Assembly (NCBI GenBank): GCA_022818135.1
Contig: JAFMSR010000018.1
Span: 20,016,595 to 20,080,594, forward strand
Source: Saxidomus purpurata
Lineage: Eukaryota > Mollusca > Bivalvia > Venerida > Veneridae
Reading direction: 5' to 3'
DNA: 64,000 nt
Below the pieces are notes generated by a model, which saw only the letters and a program-made list of their open reading frames with translations, did not search any database and had not been told where the DNA came from. A program made the position numbers and the translations under genes. This document shows positions 1 to 11,699 of the stretch, one piece after another. How positions within the stretch are numbered: position 1 is the stretch's first letter; the number at the start of each line of letters is the position of its first letter.

Positions 1-100
1 ATTAAGTAACTGTTATAAACGGTTAACTGTTAACTTAGTATATTAAGTAACTGTTATATTAGTGTACTGAGTACACTAAGTAACGTGTTCTAAGTGGATT

Positions 101-470
101 TCTGTCACTTATTAAGTTCTGAAAAAATGCCACCAAAGCTTTACATTAAATACGGTAAGATTGATTAACTAAAGTAAGTTAAGCGGAAAACAAATTGTTG
201 CCAAAAACAATTTACAATTTTCAATCGTTTAATTTGAGCTTTCGACAATTTTTTTTCGGCAGAGCCGTATTTAGCTCGCTTTTGACATTAAGTTTGGAAC
301 TCTTCAACCGCCAATGAAATGACAAGTAGAATGTAAAACATTTTTGAAATGAGAAATATTCACTCTAAGGCACCTTTTAATTTGATAATACAGAATGCGA
401 AAAGACAATAAAATACTCTTGCGTTTTCAGTCTTTCTTGAATGGATTAATAATTTAAGTATTAACTCTGT
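101..470 (+). repeat. Dispersed repeat, left-edge copy
   Basis: Two parts are seen elsewhere in the window. Bases about 101-280 resemble 3721-3950 in the same orientation (shared words include GTAAGATTGATTAA, AAGCGGAAA and AATCGTTTAATTT). Bases about 250-470 resemble 62345-62520 plus 62850-62925 (shared CCAATGAAATGAC, GAGTAGAATGT-like and CAATAAAATACTCTTGCGTT). No open frame lies in it. The first 60 bases also hold two copies of ATTAAGTAACTGTTATA. Confidence 0.7.
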
Positions 471-1714
471 AAATTATTCATATCGTTGTAACCTCTAACG
501 TTATGTTAATTATAAATGTACAGTATTTATACTTTATCGGCCAATAATTTGAGTAGCATATTCATTACAAAAACAAGGATTAAGTTTGTTTTCCTGAATC
601 ACATGTCGCAATAGATATTTAATTATTATTGGGGACAAAATTGACAAGCGGCCGGTTAGCTCAGTTTAAAACATTGGTACATTGGTGAAGGAACATGGGT
701 CCATATCCCGGTCAGTATTCTTTATTTCTCACCATGTAACATTTGGCGCCTTCCGACTGAATATAATTAAATTTTACTATAAAAGTCTAGCTAACAATCG
801 CTTTCAAATACTTAAAATTGCGCTGACTATCATATTTAAAGGTAGATTTTGTTATAAAATATATTTTAAATCCATTTTAATGAAAAATATTCTATTAACC
901 AAATTTAAATTTTGAAGAAACTTATACCTTGCATGCAGGTATAATCAGCTTTCTGATAAAATACAAAGTACCACTAAAATGAATTGACAGTACAATTAAT
1001 GTAACCCCGAAAGAGGAATAACACATCGGTTAAAGTTCATTAGATGCATTTATATCTGTTTTTATATTTCGCTGCACATGCTGCTTTTCCGGCAAAAATT
1101 GACTTAAAAATATTATTTTGGCACATGTCCTATCATTTCTGTTTTCACAAACCTTTTAATGAAATACTTGCCTAAATGTATTATGTTTGCAAACAAATAT
1201 TTGACTCACTCTAAACATGTTGCAATTACCTTAGAAGTCGAAGCATTAACCAAACAAATTGATTACTTCCTTTTTTGTCTTTTCAGTGCTAACAATTTGT
1301 AATGCTTATCAACAGTAACTGTTACTATTTTTATTGCCAAGCAATCCTACTGTGAATGACTACTAACACAAAGGATTATTGACCACTACTAATCTTGAAA
1401 TTGACATTCTGATTCACAAAAGGCATGCCACTGCAAAAAAAAGCGTGGATCCTGATGTATTACATAATGGCATTGACGACAGTTGATGGCTGTTTCTGAG
1501 TCGGCTATTGAACGCAAGCTTTTGAATCCTTATTTTATGCACACAGTGAGTGGAAAAATCAATTTACCAAACGGTACGGCAACTATATATCAAGCTTTAT
1601 CTTTCCCTAAGGCACTATTTCTTTGTTTTTATTCATTTTGAACTTCAAACAAAATGTTGATTTATTCTGAGTTGTCTGAATTGTCAGTACTAAAGAAAAA
1701 CTATCTTAAGCTTT
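471..1714. other. AT-rich DNA, no gene seen
   Basis: Apart from the tRNA-like fragment listed at 650-716, I see no supported coding frame, RNA gene or structured repeat here. The 77-codon plus-strand frame at 682-915 begins inside that fragment and is very AT-rich, so it is not called. Confidence 0.5.
650..716 (+). mobile_element. tRNA-derived SINE fragment
   Basis: The sequence starts GGCCGGTTAGCTCAG, which matches the D-arm and A-box region of a tRNA. A weak B-box-like segment (GGTCCATATCC) follows about 40 bases later. The intervening arms do not fold well, so this is read as a decayed tRNA-derived SINE head rather than a working tRNA gene. Confidence 0.5.
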
Positions 1715-2097
1715 AAAGAGACATACCCTTGAACTGGTGCAGAACTACATGTAAATAACTTCAAAAGTATAAATACTAGAATCTTTGAAAATACTATAAC
1801 TGATCCTTAACGTTTCAGCTATGCATTTAAATCATTATCGATAAAATCAGCGGTTTGAAATATGCTGCAGTACCATGAACCATTCAATAATATATGTTGA
1901 GTTGTTGTTGTACAATACATGTAAATAGGTGGATGCGATTTATTACAGAGAGCCTCTATATTGATTAATTGTGGTAAAATGGGCCATTTTCGCCATAGGT
2001 TCTTCTTTGAAATTGTATTTATTTATCATTTTACGTTCATTAACACATAATCTATGTTTCGAAAATATAATCTGTTAGATGTAAGGAGTGCCCCTTT
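1715..2097 (-). mobile_element. MITE, inverted relative to 45302-45681
   Basis: This ~380-bp segment matches the reverse complement of 45302-45681 along its length (shared CATTCAATAAT, GAGTTGTTGTTGTACAAT, TTGATTAATTGTGGTAAAAT and CATAGGTTCTTCTTTGAA). Its left end reads AAAGAGACATACCC, close to the TIR of the other copy (AAAGGGACATACCC). The right end is more decayed. It is non-coding. Confidence 0.75.
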
Positions 2098-2117
2098 AAT
2101 GCACAGTGCAGAGTACA

Positions 2118-2632
2118 TTAAAGGGAAACGAAAGTCAAACAATAACTAAGCCTGAAATTAAAGAGCTTGTTAACATAAACACATAGTTGAAAGAATGTTT
2201 GAAATCGGATAAAAAGTAAAAGAGCTATGAGAAATAAAAGATTTAGGAAATATACAAATTAGACATACTATAAGACACGCCCCTTTTTCAAACTTTAATT
2301 CTGAAACCCCATTTACCTCTTTTTGATGATTGTTTTTTCACCTGAAGTTCGTTACATCAATTAAGTGTCACAAAGGTTATCATATTTAAATATACATTTG
2401 GAGCTGCTGTTTTTAAATTAGCAGTAATACCTGCATGAATATTTAATTACTGCACTATGAAATCACAAATTCCAAATGGCCGCCTCCATAAACCTTAATT
2501 TTTGAGATTTTCAATAGGCAATATCTTCACATTTAATATTTCGGATTTCGAAATTCTTTCAACAGTGTGTTCCTCTTAAAAAGTTCTTCAATTTGAAGTC
2601 AAATTATTTTCTGACTTGCCTTTCACATTAAA
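2118..2632. mobile_element. MITE-like element with ~20-bp TIRs
   Basis: The left end TTAAAGGGAAACGAAAGTCA and the reverse complement of the right end TTAATGTGAAAGGCAAGTCA agree at 16 of 20 positions. The body is about 515 bp, AT-rich, and has no open frame. It begins 20 bp after the MITE at 1715-2097. The bases between them form a small palindrome around GCACAGTGC. Confidence 0.6.
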
Positions 2633-3410
2633 GCATTAGTCTATGGGAATTGAAATTTATGTTATATTTAAAGTGACTAGTTACCATGAATGAAACGTAC
2701 ATTCTAAACTTGTGGATGAATTGACAGTCACTAAGGTCTTTTAATAACTGTACATTTTAATGTTAATTTAGCGATTCCTGAGTTTTATTCTATATGTATA
2801 GTTCAACCAATTAAATGTATTGCTAACTGTACCACTGAAATACTAGATGTTAGTTAAAGCTTTGTTTCAGTGCAAAATGTAAATTTAAACTGTGTAAGCT
2901 TCAAGAAAGCTGTTCTACCCATAAGAAAGATATGCTTGTCAGAAGTCAGTAAAAAAGTTGTTTTATACATTGTGTTCTGGCAAACTTTAAATTACTGTTG
3001 TCTTTTTGATGCACCGAACCTAATAGAAACGCTATGTCCTATAATTACAACGAGGAATTTAGAGATTGATAGCCAAATCCCATATTTTGGAAATATCAGT
3101 CCGCGTATGTAGAAGTAGTTTAGAGTGTTTAGATACATCTTTTGTCGCTCTTAAGTTTAAAACGTATGTGTCTTTTGTTCAAGTCATAAATAGATTGTTA
3201 CGGTAGCATTACAGATGAAAAGTTTATTTCAAAATATTAACAGCCTAGAGATAAAAGTCAATGTATAAATGCCCCGTTAATTTATTTTCATTTCAAATAA
3301 TCAAATCCTTTGACTGATTCAAAACGATGTTTTAAAGGACTTTACGGTCAAATAAAAGGATATGAACACTTTATTTTAACCCCCTGCCCCCGCTATCCCA
3401 ACTGTTGAAT
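2633..3410. other. AT-rich DNA, no gene seen
   Basis: An 80-codon plus-strand frame lies at 2870-3112, but I find no recognisable domain, splice signals or duplicated copy to support it. Nothing else stands out. Confidence 0.4.
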
Positions 3411-3610
3411 AAGCTATGGCAAGTACTATTTTGACGGTACCATATTACTATATATTTTACATCATTTTCCTACTTGTTCGTTTGTTTCTTCTTGAAAAAT
3501 AATGACCTTTCTGTTTTACTTTGCTTAGTTTCTATGTTAAACAAAATCTTCTTCACAACCATCTTGCCATTATATTCATATCAATAATATTGGAGATGTT
3601 GCTAAAAGCC
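3411..3610 (+). repeat. Dispersed repeat family R, copy 1
   Basis: It shares AAGTACTATTTTGACGGTA, CCTTTCTGTTTTACTTT and CTTCACAACCATCTTGCCAT with 8605-8835 (same strand), and the reverse complement of these words with 22317-22545. Three copies in one window indicate a dispersed repeat. No coding potential was seen. Confidence 0.8.
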
Positions 3611-3720
3611 AAAGAAGTATAATATATTATGGATATCATATTTTCTTTTCTCATGCTCTTAATGAAATTCTAAGATAGTTAAATTTTGAGTTTTCTGATT
3701 TATTGAGATGCTGAAAAAAT

Positions 3721-3950
3721 AAAACTTAGATCTATGCTAAGTGTCATTGTAGGATGTCTGTCACTTAAGATAGTATTAACAATTTCAACAAAGCTTTTAA
3801 CCAGATAGTGTAAGATTGATTAAAGAAGTTAAAGCGGAAACATTGTTTGATGTCCCATGTTACAGTTTTAATCGTTTAATTTCAAGTTTCAACAGATAAC
3901 TTTTAGAAAGTCTACTTCAAAGCCGTGTCAATGAATAGTATAGTATCAAC
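3721..3950 (+). repeat. Dispersed repeat, second copy of 101-280
   Basis: It matches 101-280 with small insertions and deletions (GTCTGTCACTTA, CAAAGCTTT, GTAAGATTGATTAA, AGCGGAAA, AATCGTTTAATTT). The match fades near 3950. The roughly 3.6-kb spacing could reflect a local duplication or two insertions of one element. Confidence 0.65.
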
Positions 3951-4692
3951 CTTATCAAAATTGTGCAAATATTTATTCAAAGAGAAACTTTCCATAGCCA
4001 TGTCAAAATATTGATATTACTCTGTTTTAATGCCGTTATCGAGATATTAATGTTTTCGGTTTCTGTAGGCTTTGACATTGTGTATTACGACTGTAGAGAC
4101 ACTGAATTGGCTACCAAATCTTAATGCTGAATCTGCAGATAACAGATAAGATATAGAATATTCCCAAGGGTTACAATTGTATAAGTGTTGGGGAAGCTTT
4201 CGAGACTGACTAATTAAATTCTGCACCGTCCTGTGAAACAGATATCAAGAATTTACAAGGTTTAACCGTACACTTCCAGTCAGTACTTCGAGTACGTTGT
4301 GTGGTAGGGGTAATCAAAAATACCGACGTTCCTTCAAAATGACAAATTGGAAGAGCGACAACCTTTAAGATTATCTAATTTTCTCTTCATTTCATGGACA
4401 AACCAAATGCTTTCCATTCATTTAGTGAAACACATAATGGTTCACTTCTTTCCGTGAAAGGAAAACTTATATATTTATTAGTTTCGTAAAATACTTAGTC
4501 GAAGTTGAATATGTGAGAATATACGGCGCCGGTGCTTCATGAATTTTTTATCAGTTTAATTCCGAATAGATCTTTACTAAGGCACAATGCAATAATTATG
4601 CATGCCATAAGCTTATTATCTCAACAACCTTAGTAAGGTAATGATTGCAGAATAATGAATGGTTTTTTTTTCTGCCATAATAACAACAGTGA
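3951..4692. other. AT-rich DNA, no gene seen
   Basis: No supported frame, RNA gene or inverted repeat was found. The stretch lies downstream of the minus-strand open frame at 4693-5289. Confidence 0.4.
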
Positions 4693-5289
4693 CTAATCTT
4701 CATATATATTAGCTACATCTATCACAGAAGAGCTCAGAAGTACATGGCTTGGGTCCGTTGAATTTTTAAGGTTCGTTGTAATTACATAATTTACTATCAT
4801 ATATACACACATACTACAATGTAGTTCTGTAAGAAACGACTTATTTCTCAATGGCGTGTGCATTTCTAACTTGTCTAGAAATGAAATCGTATTTGACTCT
4901 AGGACTAGGATATTCGTGCAGCTACGAAATAAATGCCAAAGCCCTATATTTGTTTCTTTACCAATTTCGCATCGGATGTCGCAAATCGTCTGACGATGCT
5001 TTCCAATTGATTCAAAAATGGATAGCTTAAACAAGGTCAACGCAATATTGTTGGACTCTTTGTTACTGCACGGCCCATCAGGGCCGGGCATATAGTAGTG
5101 GCTTAAGAATGTGCCATGGATTCGGATTTGACCATTTTTTTCCTTTCGAGTCATATTTTTCTGTAAAATTGAGTTCTTCACTTGAAAAGTAAAATTCTCA
5201 TTAAAATTCTCACGTGTTAATCGCCACAAAAATGAAATTGTTATTATTTCATTGCCGTTTGGTGGATTATTTCCTGCTTGGCGGATCAT
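4693..5289 (-). CDS. Unrecognised 198-codon open frame
   Basis: This is the longest complete frame in the window: 198 codons from ATG at 5289 to a stop at 4693. The frame stays open upstream of the ATG to a TGA at 5329-5331, so it could also be an exon rather than a whole gene. With about 67% A+T, a 198-codon run without a stop is unlikely by chance (my estimate is well below one per window). The predicted protein is mixed and polar, with scattered cysteines (for example PDGPCSNKES near residue 70 and HCSMCVYM near residue 157) and no signal peptide or clear membrane segment. I recognise no family. No second copy occurs in the window. It may be a last exon, a lineage-specific gene or a fossil coding fragment. 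Confidence 0.4.
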   Translation of the reverse strand: MIRQAGNNPPNGNEIITISFLWRLTRENFNENFTFQVKNSILQKNMTRKEKNGQIRIHGTFLSHYYMPGPDGPCSNKESNNIALTLFKLSIFESIGKHRQTICDIRCEIGKETNIGLWHLFRSCTNILVLESNTISFLDKLEMHTPLRNKSFLTELHCSMCVYMIVNYVITTNLKNSTDPSHVLLSSSVIDVANIYED

Positions 5290-6055
5290 ATATTTGCACT
5301 TCGAATCGGATTTGATCCTTTCAGCCTTTCAAGTTATTCGCGCATGCCTATTGAAAATTATGTCATTCTTGCTTTACACATCACGTCACCTGTTTACGTA
5401 GTGAAATTTTGAAAAGTGGATTCTGTAAAGAAGGTTAGTTATTACCATCAATTTATTATGTTTTTGTTATCAATGCATTTTGAGTGTTAATTCACATGCG
5501 TTGTTTGATATTGTAGAGTAAACTAAAGTTTTAGCAAGTCGCCCAAAGTGATGACTTACTTATAAATTGACAAAAATAAGTAGGACGATTGTGAAGACTT
5601 TTTGCTCAGTTACGGAGTTTTATAGGATTATATAACTAACTTTTTGTCAAGCCGACATTTTGATGTATGTTATTAATGCGTATAAATTGAAGGTCTTCAA
5701 GCCGTAAAATGTAAACAACAGACCATGTGACTTTTGGCGCGAACTTACTACACATAACAGTGTACATATACTACTACACTCGACAGGTAGCGCTGTCCAA
5801 GGTTTTTCCAATTATTAAGCGAGCTATTTTTAAACATTCTAGTGTCATGTACAGTTCTTCATGTTCTACTAGTCGAAATATTAGAACGTTTGGGACAGCG
5901 TGATAACTTTTTATGTTCAACCCATCTGAAGTTTCCGACATGTATGTTGATGTTTAATTTATTGGAGTAAGTAAATTTGACCAGTATTCTATGACATGTT
6001 TTGAACATTATTGTTTTCTAACAATCAATGTGCAGTTGACAATAGTCCTAAATGT

Positions 6056-6140
6056 AAGACCTGACATAACTCATATCACTTTTTAAGTTCATTTTAATTG
6101 ATATTTTACATTTTTTATTTTTCATGTTATGTCAGGTCTT
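6056..6140. repeat. 85-bp inverted repeat
   Basis: AAGACCTGACATAAC at 6056-6070 is the exact reverse complement of 6126-6140. The 55-bp loop is very AT-rich. It could be a minimal MITE or a transcribed stem-loop; there is no evidence for either. Confidence 0.7.
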
Positions 6141-6247
6141 AACGCTAAACTGGAATAACGTATAGCACAAGAAAATATAGCTTTAGATCTCGATTTTGAT
6201 CTAAAGGTTTTCTGACAAAAACAACTGAATTTTTTACACCAAGTGTG

Positions 6248-6253
6248 AAAAAA

Positions 6254-6286
<33 letters not shown>
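6248..6286. repeat. (AAT)n microsatellite
   Basis: A run of A residues is followed by about eleven perfect AAT units. Confidence 0.95.
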
Positions 6287-7050
6287 CTTTGTGACAGCAA
6301 TTAAAATTAATATTTACCCTAATTGTAGTAAATAATCCGATTTAATTAAAAATCCAGTATGCAGCCCGTTAAAGCTTTGAATAGAGGCACGGTAATAACC
6401 AAGGGTATTCCTGGTATAAACATGATTTGCATATCAGAAACATTTCTTGGACGAAATTTACCCTTTTTTATCCCGTACAGAGAAATAAAATGTATCAATA
6501 CTTTTCCATCTTTTATTTGATTTATTTAATATCTAAATTTAGAAAATGTACAATTATTATGAAAATAACTCGATTTACAAATGATGACATTTGGAGGGAA
6601 ATATTTTTGGTCTGACGCTGATCAAGTTTAATTGGCCCGAAACAAGATGGTGGCACAGTATAATTTATGTAAACACTCGATGCTAAAAGAATGAAGTGAC
6701 ATTTCGTGGTAGCAAAATAATTTTTATTTCATATGGGTATAAATGTTCTTTCGGCCGTGCAACCATCTCTTTGCTGCATCTTGCAGCAATTTTTTACTTG
6801 TTTGAGTGAAAGAGATGACTAAGTTGGAGATAGTACGTAAATGTTTCAGCTATTTATATTGAAGAATGTATACGTTTAGTTTCTTAAGTCGAGAAATGCA
6901 GAAACAGAAAGATTTCATTCTAAATATAACATTCCTATTATATTCTGATAACTATTATTTGTAATGTTGTTGACCCTGTTCAGACTGGTTGACATGAAAC
7001 TAAAAGGCATTATACTTCAAGTTATTGCCTTTGCGGAAACAGAATTTTGA

Positions 7051-7480
7051 TTTAAAGTGGAATTATGCGCATTTTTTTCAAGTAAAATTCCAGAAATAGA
7101 TGTGTTTACAAAAGGGTAGAGGAAATAATAGCATTTAACCCAATACACCAAACTCTTCCCGCTACCAATACTAATTAATAATTTTTCAAATATTACTTTT
7201 CTTATTTTGACTGGGAGAGTCTTTTTAGAAAATAAACCCACCTGCATGCAGGAGTTGTTTCCCTTCCACTGCCAAAATCTCTACCAACAACAACAACGAC
7301 AAAATCAACTATCATTTTATGAATCCGATTTGTTTTTGTTTCTAAAGCACCCAATTCATTTACTAATGCAGCAGTATCATTAATTTAACACATTTCAAGT
7401 CACAGCAACCAAATATTGCTTTTATAAAAAAGTCACCAAAATACACTATGTGCACTAAGAAGCGCATAATGACACTTTAA
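7051..7480. mobile_element. MITE, inverted copy of 31759-32057
   Basis: The left end reads TTTAAAGTGGAATTATGCGC, and the reverse complement of the right end reads ATTAAAGTGTCATTATGCGC, giving ~20-bp TIRs. The body matches the reverse complement of 31759-32057 (shared GTCACCAAAATACACTATGTGCA region, ACAGCAACC and TTCTAAAGCACC words). The element is about 430 bp. The 76-codon minus-strand frame at 7017-7247 crosses its left boundary and is not supported. Confidence 0.7.
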
Positions 7481-8604
7481 TTTCAACCTCGATAACAACA
7501 ACCTGACGTAAGATCTTACCCTAACATCGTAGGCTATGAATGTGTCGTATATTACTTGGATAATAAGTATTGCCAAAAGGCATATTTAAAATGTTCTGTT
7601 GAGAGAATGATACTCACTCTCTCTCGATTACTATGTGTCACAGTATATAATTAAGTGGTACGGAAGTTTGGTAGAAAAATGACGTTCAAACCTCACAAGG
7701 CGGTGACCTTCGTTTTAAGACGTCTGCTCGAGGGGTCAAGGAAAATATCTCTGTAAAGTAAGGCTGTCTATGTTTTATGAGCGGACAAATTCAAATCTTT
7801 GAGGTTGAATTATATAATACGGAAAATTCTGAGACAAATACTAAAGAATAATAAGTTCACCATTTGAAGGTACATGCAAGTATGCATTTGGTTTATTAAC
7901 ATTGCTTGTCCAATCTGCACAAAAGATTTCACTTCACTACTGAATGTTCGGAAGGTTAGTTTAAGGGTACATGATCTAATTCGTTTTCTAATAATAGTCT
8001 ATTTTCATTGCTTGTCGAAGCTGTACTTATACACAATTAATTAAAATTACTACTAAATTTTCAGATGGTTATTAGTATACGACATTCTACCTCAATGAAA
8101 TATTGAACTTCAGCAGTGTTATGCATAAACAGTCAATATCTACAAATATTGCAAGTATGCGTTGTTTGATTTATATTAGATAAAACTTGAATTGTTTCAG
8201 AAACGTCATCGTAATAACACTAGAGGTCATGTGAAAGTTTGGATTTCTCACATAATATTGACTCGTTGATAACTCTGACATTTGCAAACTTGCATATTGT
8301 CTGGAAATTCAGGACATTTCTTTCAGAAAATCCTCGAATGTTAAACAAAACCATTTCTGGCGAAGCTGCATGAGGTTTTAATTAAAACAATGAAGAAGTT
8401 GATTCCAAATTTCTCATGCGATATGGTCATAAAATGTTTTGGTCTGGGAATACAAAGCATGGCATGTTTGAAACCGTGGTTGCGTTAATATAAAAAAAAA
8501 CTCGTTTCATCGGCGGCGGAGTTCACATTGTGGGGATGTGTTGGTTTCACCAGTGTTCTCTTTCTTCTCTTTTTATTAGATCTACTTATGTTCAGTTTTT
8601 TCTT
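7481..8604. other. AT-rich DNA, no gene seen
   Basis: No supported coding frame or repeat was found. A short CG-rich patch (CATCGGCGGCGGAG) lies near 8509. Confidence 0.4.
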
Positions 8605-8835
8605 TGGTTTTTTGCATACCTTACATACTTTAACGAATATTATCTTAAGTACTATTTTGACGGTATCATATGCCTAACTACATTCCTATACATGAATATT
8701 TAAATCATGTTTCTTCTTGTTCTTTCTTTCTTCTTAAAAATAATGCCCTTTCTGTTTTACTTTAAACAAAATTTCTTCACAACCATCTTGCCATTATATT
8801 CATATTTATCATATTGGAGAGGGCCGTTTACTGAT
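8605..8835 (+). repeat. Dispersed repeat family R, copy 2
   Basis: It shares AAGTACTATTTTGACGGTA, CTTCACAACCATCTTGCCAT and GGGCCGTTTACTGAT with the other two family members. Together with 22317-22545 it extends the repeat on both sides relative to copy 1. The 72-codon plus-strand frame at 8707-8925 runs through it and is not considered a gene. Confidence 0.8.
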
Positions 8836-10146
8836 GTTGCTATAACTCGTGACCCAATCCATTTGTCAAATGTATTTAATATGTTTCTATCCAAATTTTA
8901 TAAGTGTATAAGTATTTGTACATAGAACAATAATACAAATGTGTTAAAATATAATTTAATAAAACTAAGATAACTTGTAACGTCATTTTATGTAATCTGA
9001 ATCTTTACCTGTTTAGCGAATGATTCTTGCACTTAAGAAGTTGATAATTAAGAGAAAGATATTATTTAAGCTCATTTAAAGATAATAAGTAACCCCTTAT
9101 ATGCCTACTTTTTTAAATGATCATTTTTGAGAGGGTAATAATGTGATAACAAGCGTTTAAATAGAATTTGATTTCTACGTTTTGCAGAAATACCGGTAAT
9201 CAGTAAAGAATATATTGTAAGGACCATAACTCAAGTATTTAACAAGCATATTTGTTATTTCATACGGTGCAAATCAATTAAATTATTTACAAAACATAAA
9301 TGCGGAGCTTAATATATTAATATTATTAAATGTTTGACATAAAAAATATAATTTGTACAAAATATTCCCCATGACTTCACGTCCATGAATAGTGATTTAC
9401 TGATTAAATTTTGAGTCGTTCATATGATTCTTGAAATAACATCTTTAAGTCTAAGGATCTTTTTGAATTTACTTTCATTCATTATCAAATTGACTGTCGA
9501 TAAACAACAGTTTATTAGTTACTTAGTTAAACGTTAAGATTAAATTTTCCGTGTTGAATTCAGTTACACGATACGGTAATAAATGTCGTATTCCCGATCT
9601 GGAAACTTTTGCGATTTGTGTTTATAGCAAATTATGCACAGTTAATTCCAGAAGCTATCTCGTATATTCTTGTCCAATCATTTTCCGATTGACTGCAAGT
9701 TGACTTCTAGTGAGCACAATTGTCTACTTTATTATCTCGGATGTGAAAGGTGTTCCAAAATGATAAATGTCTTGTTAGTAGTTTCCGTATTCAAATTGAA
9801 AAAAGGTTAAATTATTGTGATTGCCAGTCTCAAAGAATGTGACTTCTTCTGAGAACACGGTCGAATTCTTGGAACTCGATATAAATGGAGTCAGATTCCG
9901 TTAGCAAAGTCAATTGAACCAAGGAATTTATATGTAATAACTGTCTCATTTGTTTAAATCCAAAAGTACAAAGTTACTATGGTTGCCAGTTTCGACGAAT
10001 ATGAAGTAGGTAATACATACGGGTTATATTTTACGCATAAATAACTAAAGTTGTACAGACTCTGAGGTCTTTTATACCCTTGATAGATACTATGATGATA
10101 CATCACGTATGCTTGTTAATCTAGATTTCGGATCGAAGTCTTTCCT
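8836..10146. other. AT-rich DNA, no gene seen
   Basis: No open frame above 60 codons was retained, and no inverted or tandem repeat was noticed. Confidence 0.4.
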
Positions 10147-10842
10147 ACGGAAGCGTTAAAGGGCCACTAGTTACGAGAACAGTTTTCTGTATTTCAATTA
10201 TTTTTTTTCTTATTAGTGCGAAACCTTTGGTCTTTACCATTTATCTTTTTACAAAATGATTATAAACTTCTGAATTACTCATCTTGTTTGATGTCGACGT
10301 GACTAAACTTTTTAATTATGTCTTTTAACATTTTGTCAAAATACAATATGAACTGATTAATTTGAAATGATTATTTTATAACATTAAATATGTTGATTTT
10401 GTTGCAAAGCCTGAAGTTTTCGCTATTCCACATATGTTTTAAATAAAAAGCAAAAACACTGACCATATTGTCGAATTTATGTTGTTTTAAAAACGTATAG
10501 TTTTGCAAATGTCGCCAGAATATTTCGAATACCGGTCTAAAATTCCGATTGCGTTACCAGAATCAGATTGAGGCTTCCTACACTGTTAAAAAATGGATTT
10601 CGCGAGCATTTGTTGTCTAAAGTCTTCTTACAAAGTCTATTGCATCTGTCCTTTTACCTCGTGAAAATTCATGACGTCAGAAAGCTAACCATGTTGTCAA
10701 ATTCCACGAAGTCGAATTAACCAGAACTTTCTGATCTTTATGTAAAAGAAAATAAATGTTAAAGATCAAATATTTTACATCAATAGGAAATAAATAAAAG
10801 CGAAATATGCAAAAGATACCGATGACCCTTCAACGCTTCCGT
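10147..10842. mobile_element. Non-autonomous TIR element, possibly hAT-like
   Basis: The left end ACGGAAGCGTTAAAGGGCCA and the reverse complement of the right end ACGGAAGCGTTGAAGGGTCA match at 18 of 20 positions. The flanks read TCTTTCCT on the left and TCTTTCTG on the right, a degenerate 8-bp direct repeat, the target-site length typical of hAT elements. The 696-bp body has no open frame. No second copy is present in the window, so the call rests on the ends alone. Confidence 0.45.
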
Positions 10843-11323
10843 TCTTTCTGTACCGTTCATCTTATATCTGAATAATTCACATTTTATAAATCAATTATGC
10901 GTTAAAATGCTCGTTTCTTATTGTTCCAAACACAAGTCCAACCTTTCCACTATAACTGTTGTTAAGTTATATGACATTGTAAAAATATATATTATTAATC
11001 TGTCGAAATAAATTTTTATATTATAATAATCGCCAATTCAACTTACGTTGAAGTGTTTACTTTTAAAATATGCGGCTTAGATTGACAATGTCCCAGCATA
11101 GGTTCCACCACTCTAGTAATAATTTGTAAAATCGGTCAGCATTTGGAGCCGAATAATTGGAAGTAAATTGAAATTATGAAGCCACAGCAATACAGTTTGG
11201 TTATATTGATAATTCTAAACAGCCGGATTCTTTCAAACAGGCCCGTTTCAAACAACACTGAACAAGGGCCATAGCAAGGACCGGACAGGATCTCCTAATA
11301 AATAATTAAATATTTATTATTAC

Positions 11324-11605
11324 CGAAAGTTTGTAAACTTTTTCACTGCCATCTGCCCTTGGAAAATAGCAAGGTAGGGGATTTCCTCTAGTTGGTCCAG
11401 ATCGCCCAACAAAATAAACTGCACAAAGTCTGGTTTGGTCACTATTCACGAATACAAAGTTCGGCCGTGTGTTCTTGTAGCGCTGAATCCAAACCTTCCT
11501 TATTGACAAATCAGCCGGAAATCGATGCATAGACACCTTTTTCCCATCTATCACCTTTCCACCGTAGTTTTTACAAACGCAGCAATATCGTTGATGTGAA
11601 GGCAT
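11324..11605 (-). CDS. THAP-domain protein, probable first exon
   Basis: The predicted peptide is a THAP-type zinc finger at the N-terminus (residues about 6-82). THAP fingers bind DNA and are found in transcription regulators and in P-element-type transposases. Visible features are the C-x2-C pair at C8 and C11, MHRFP at 26-30, the invariant-type Trp at 39, C61 fifty residues after C11, F65, and a proline-rich tail (GPTRGNP then PCYFP, 70-82) like the AVPTIF region. The last zinc ligand is odd: the family has C-x2-H-F, but here it is C61-A-V-Y64-F, with TAT where CAT would be expected. A GT splice donor (TCG|GTAATA, exon end at 11324) falls exactly after codon 94; reading on past it gives only five codons and a stop. 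The ATG at 11605 follows a promoter-like patch. Downstream exons were not found. It may be a live gene with a variant finger or a young pseudogene. Confidence 0.7.
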
Positions 11606-11690
11606 AGCTAAATATGTATCGGTTTATTTTTTGTGAAGCATCTTTGTTGTTGTTCTAGAGTTTACTACCCGGAAGTGGCAGGTGCGCGCT
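11606..11690 (-). promoter_or_regulatory. Promoter-like patch upstream of the THAP exon
   Basis: About 65 bp upstream of the THAP start codon lies CCGGAAGTG (11669-11677), a consensus ETS-type site of a kind common in TATA-less animal promoters, next to the CpG-bearing GGTGCGCGC. This is more G+C-rich than the surroundings. The role is inferred from position and motif only. Confidence 0.4.
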
Positions 11691-11699
11691 TGGCATAAT

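Larger units (their letters stand above)
5330..7050. other. AT-rich DNA with small hairpin and microsatellite
   Basis: Apart from the hairpin at 6056-6140 and the AAT microsatellite at 6248-6286, I see no supported gene here. The 62-codon plus-strand frame at 6427-6615 is AT-driven. Confidence 0.4.
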
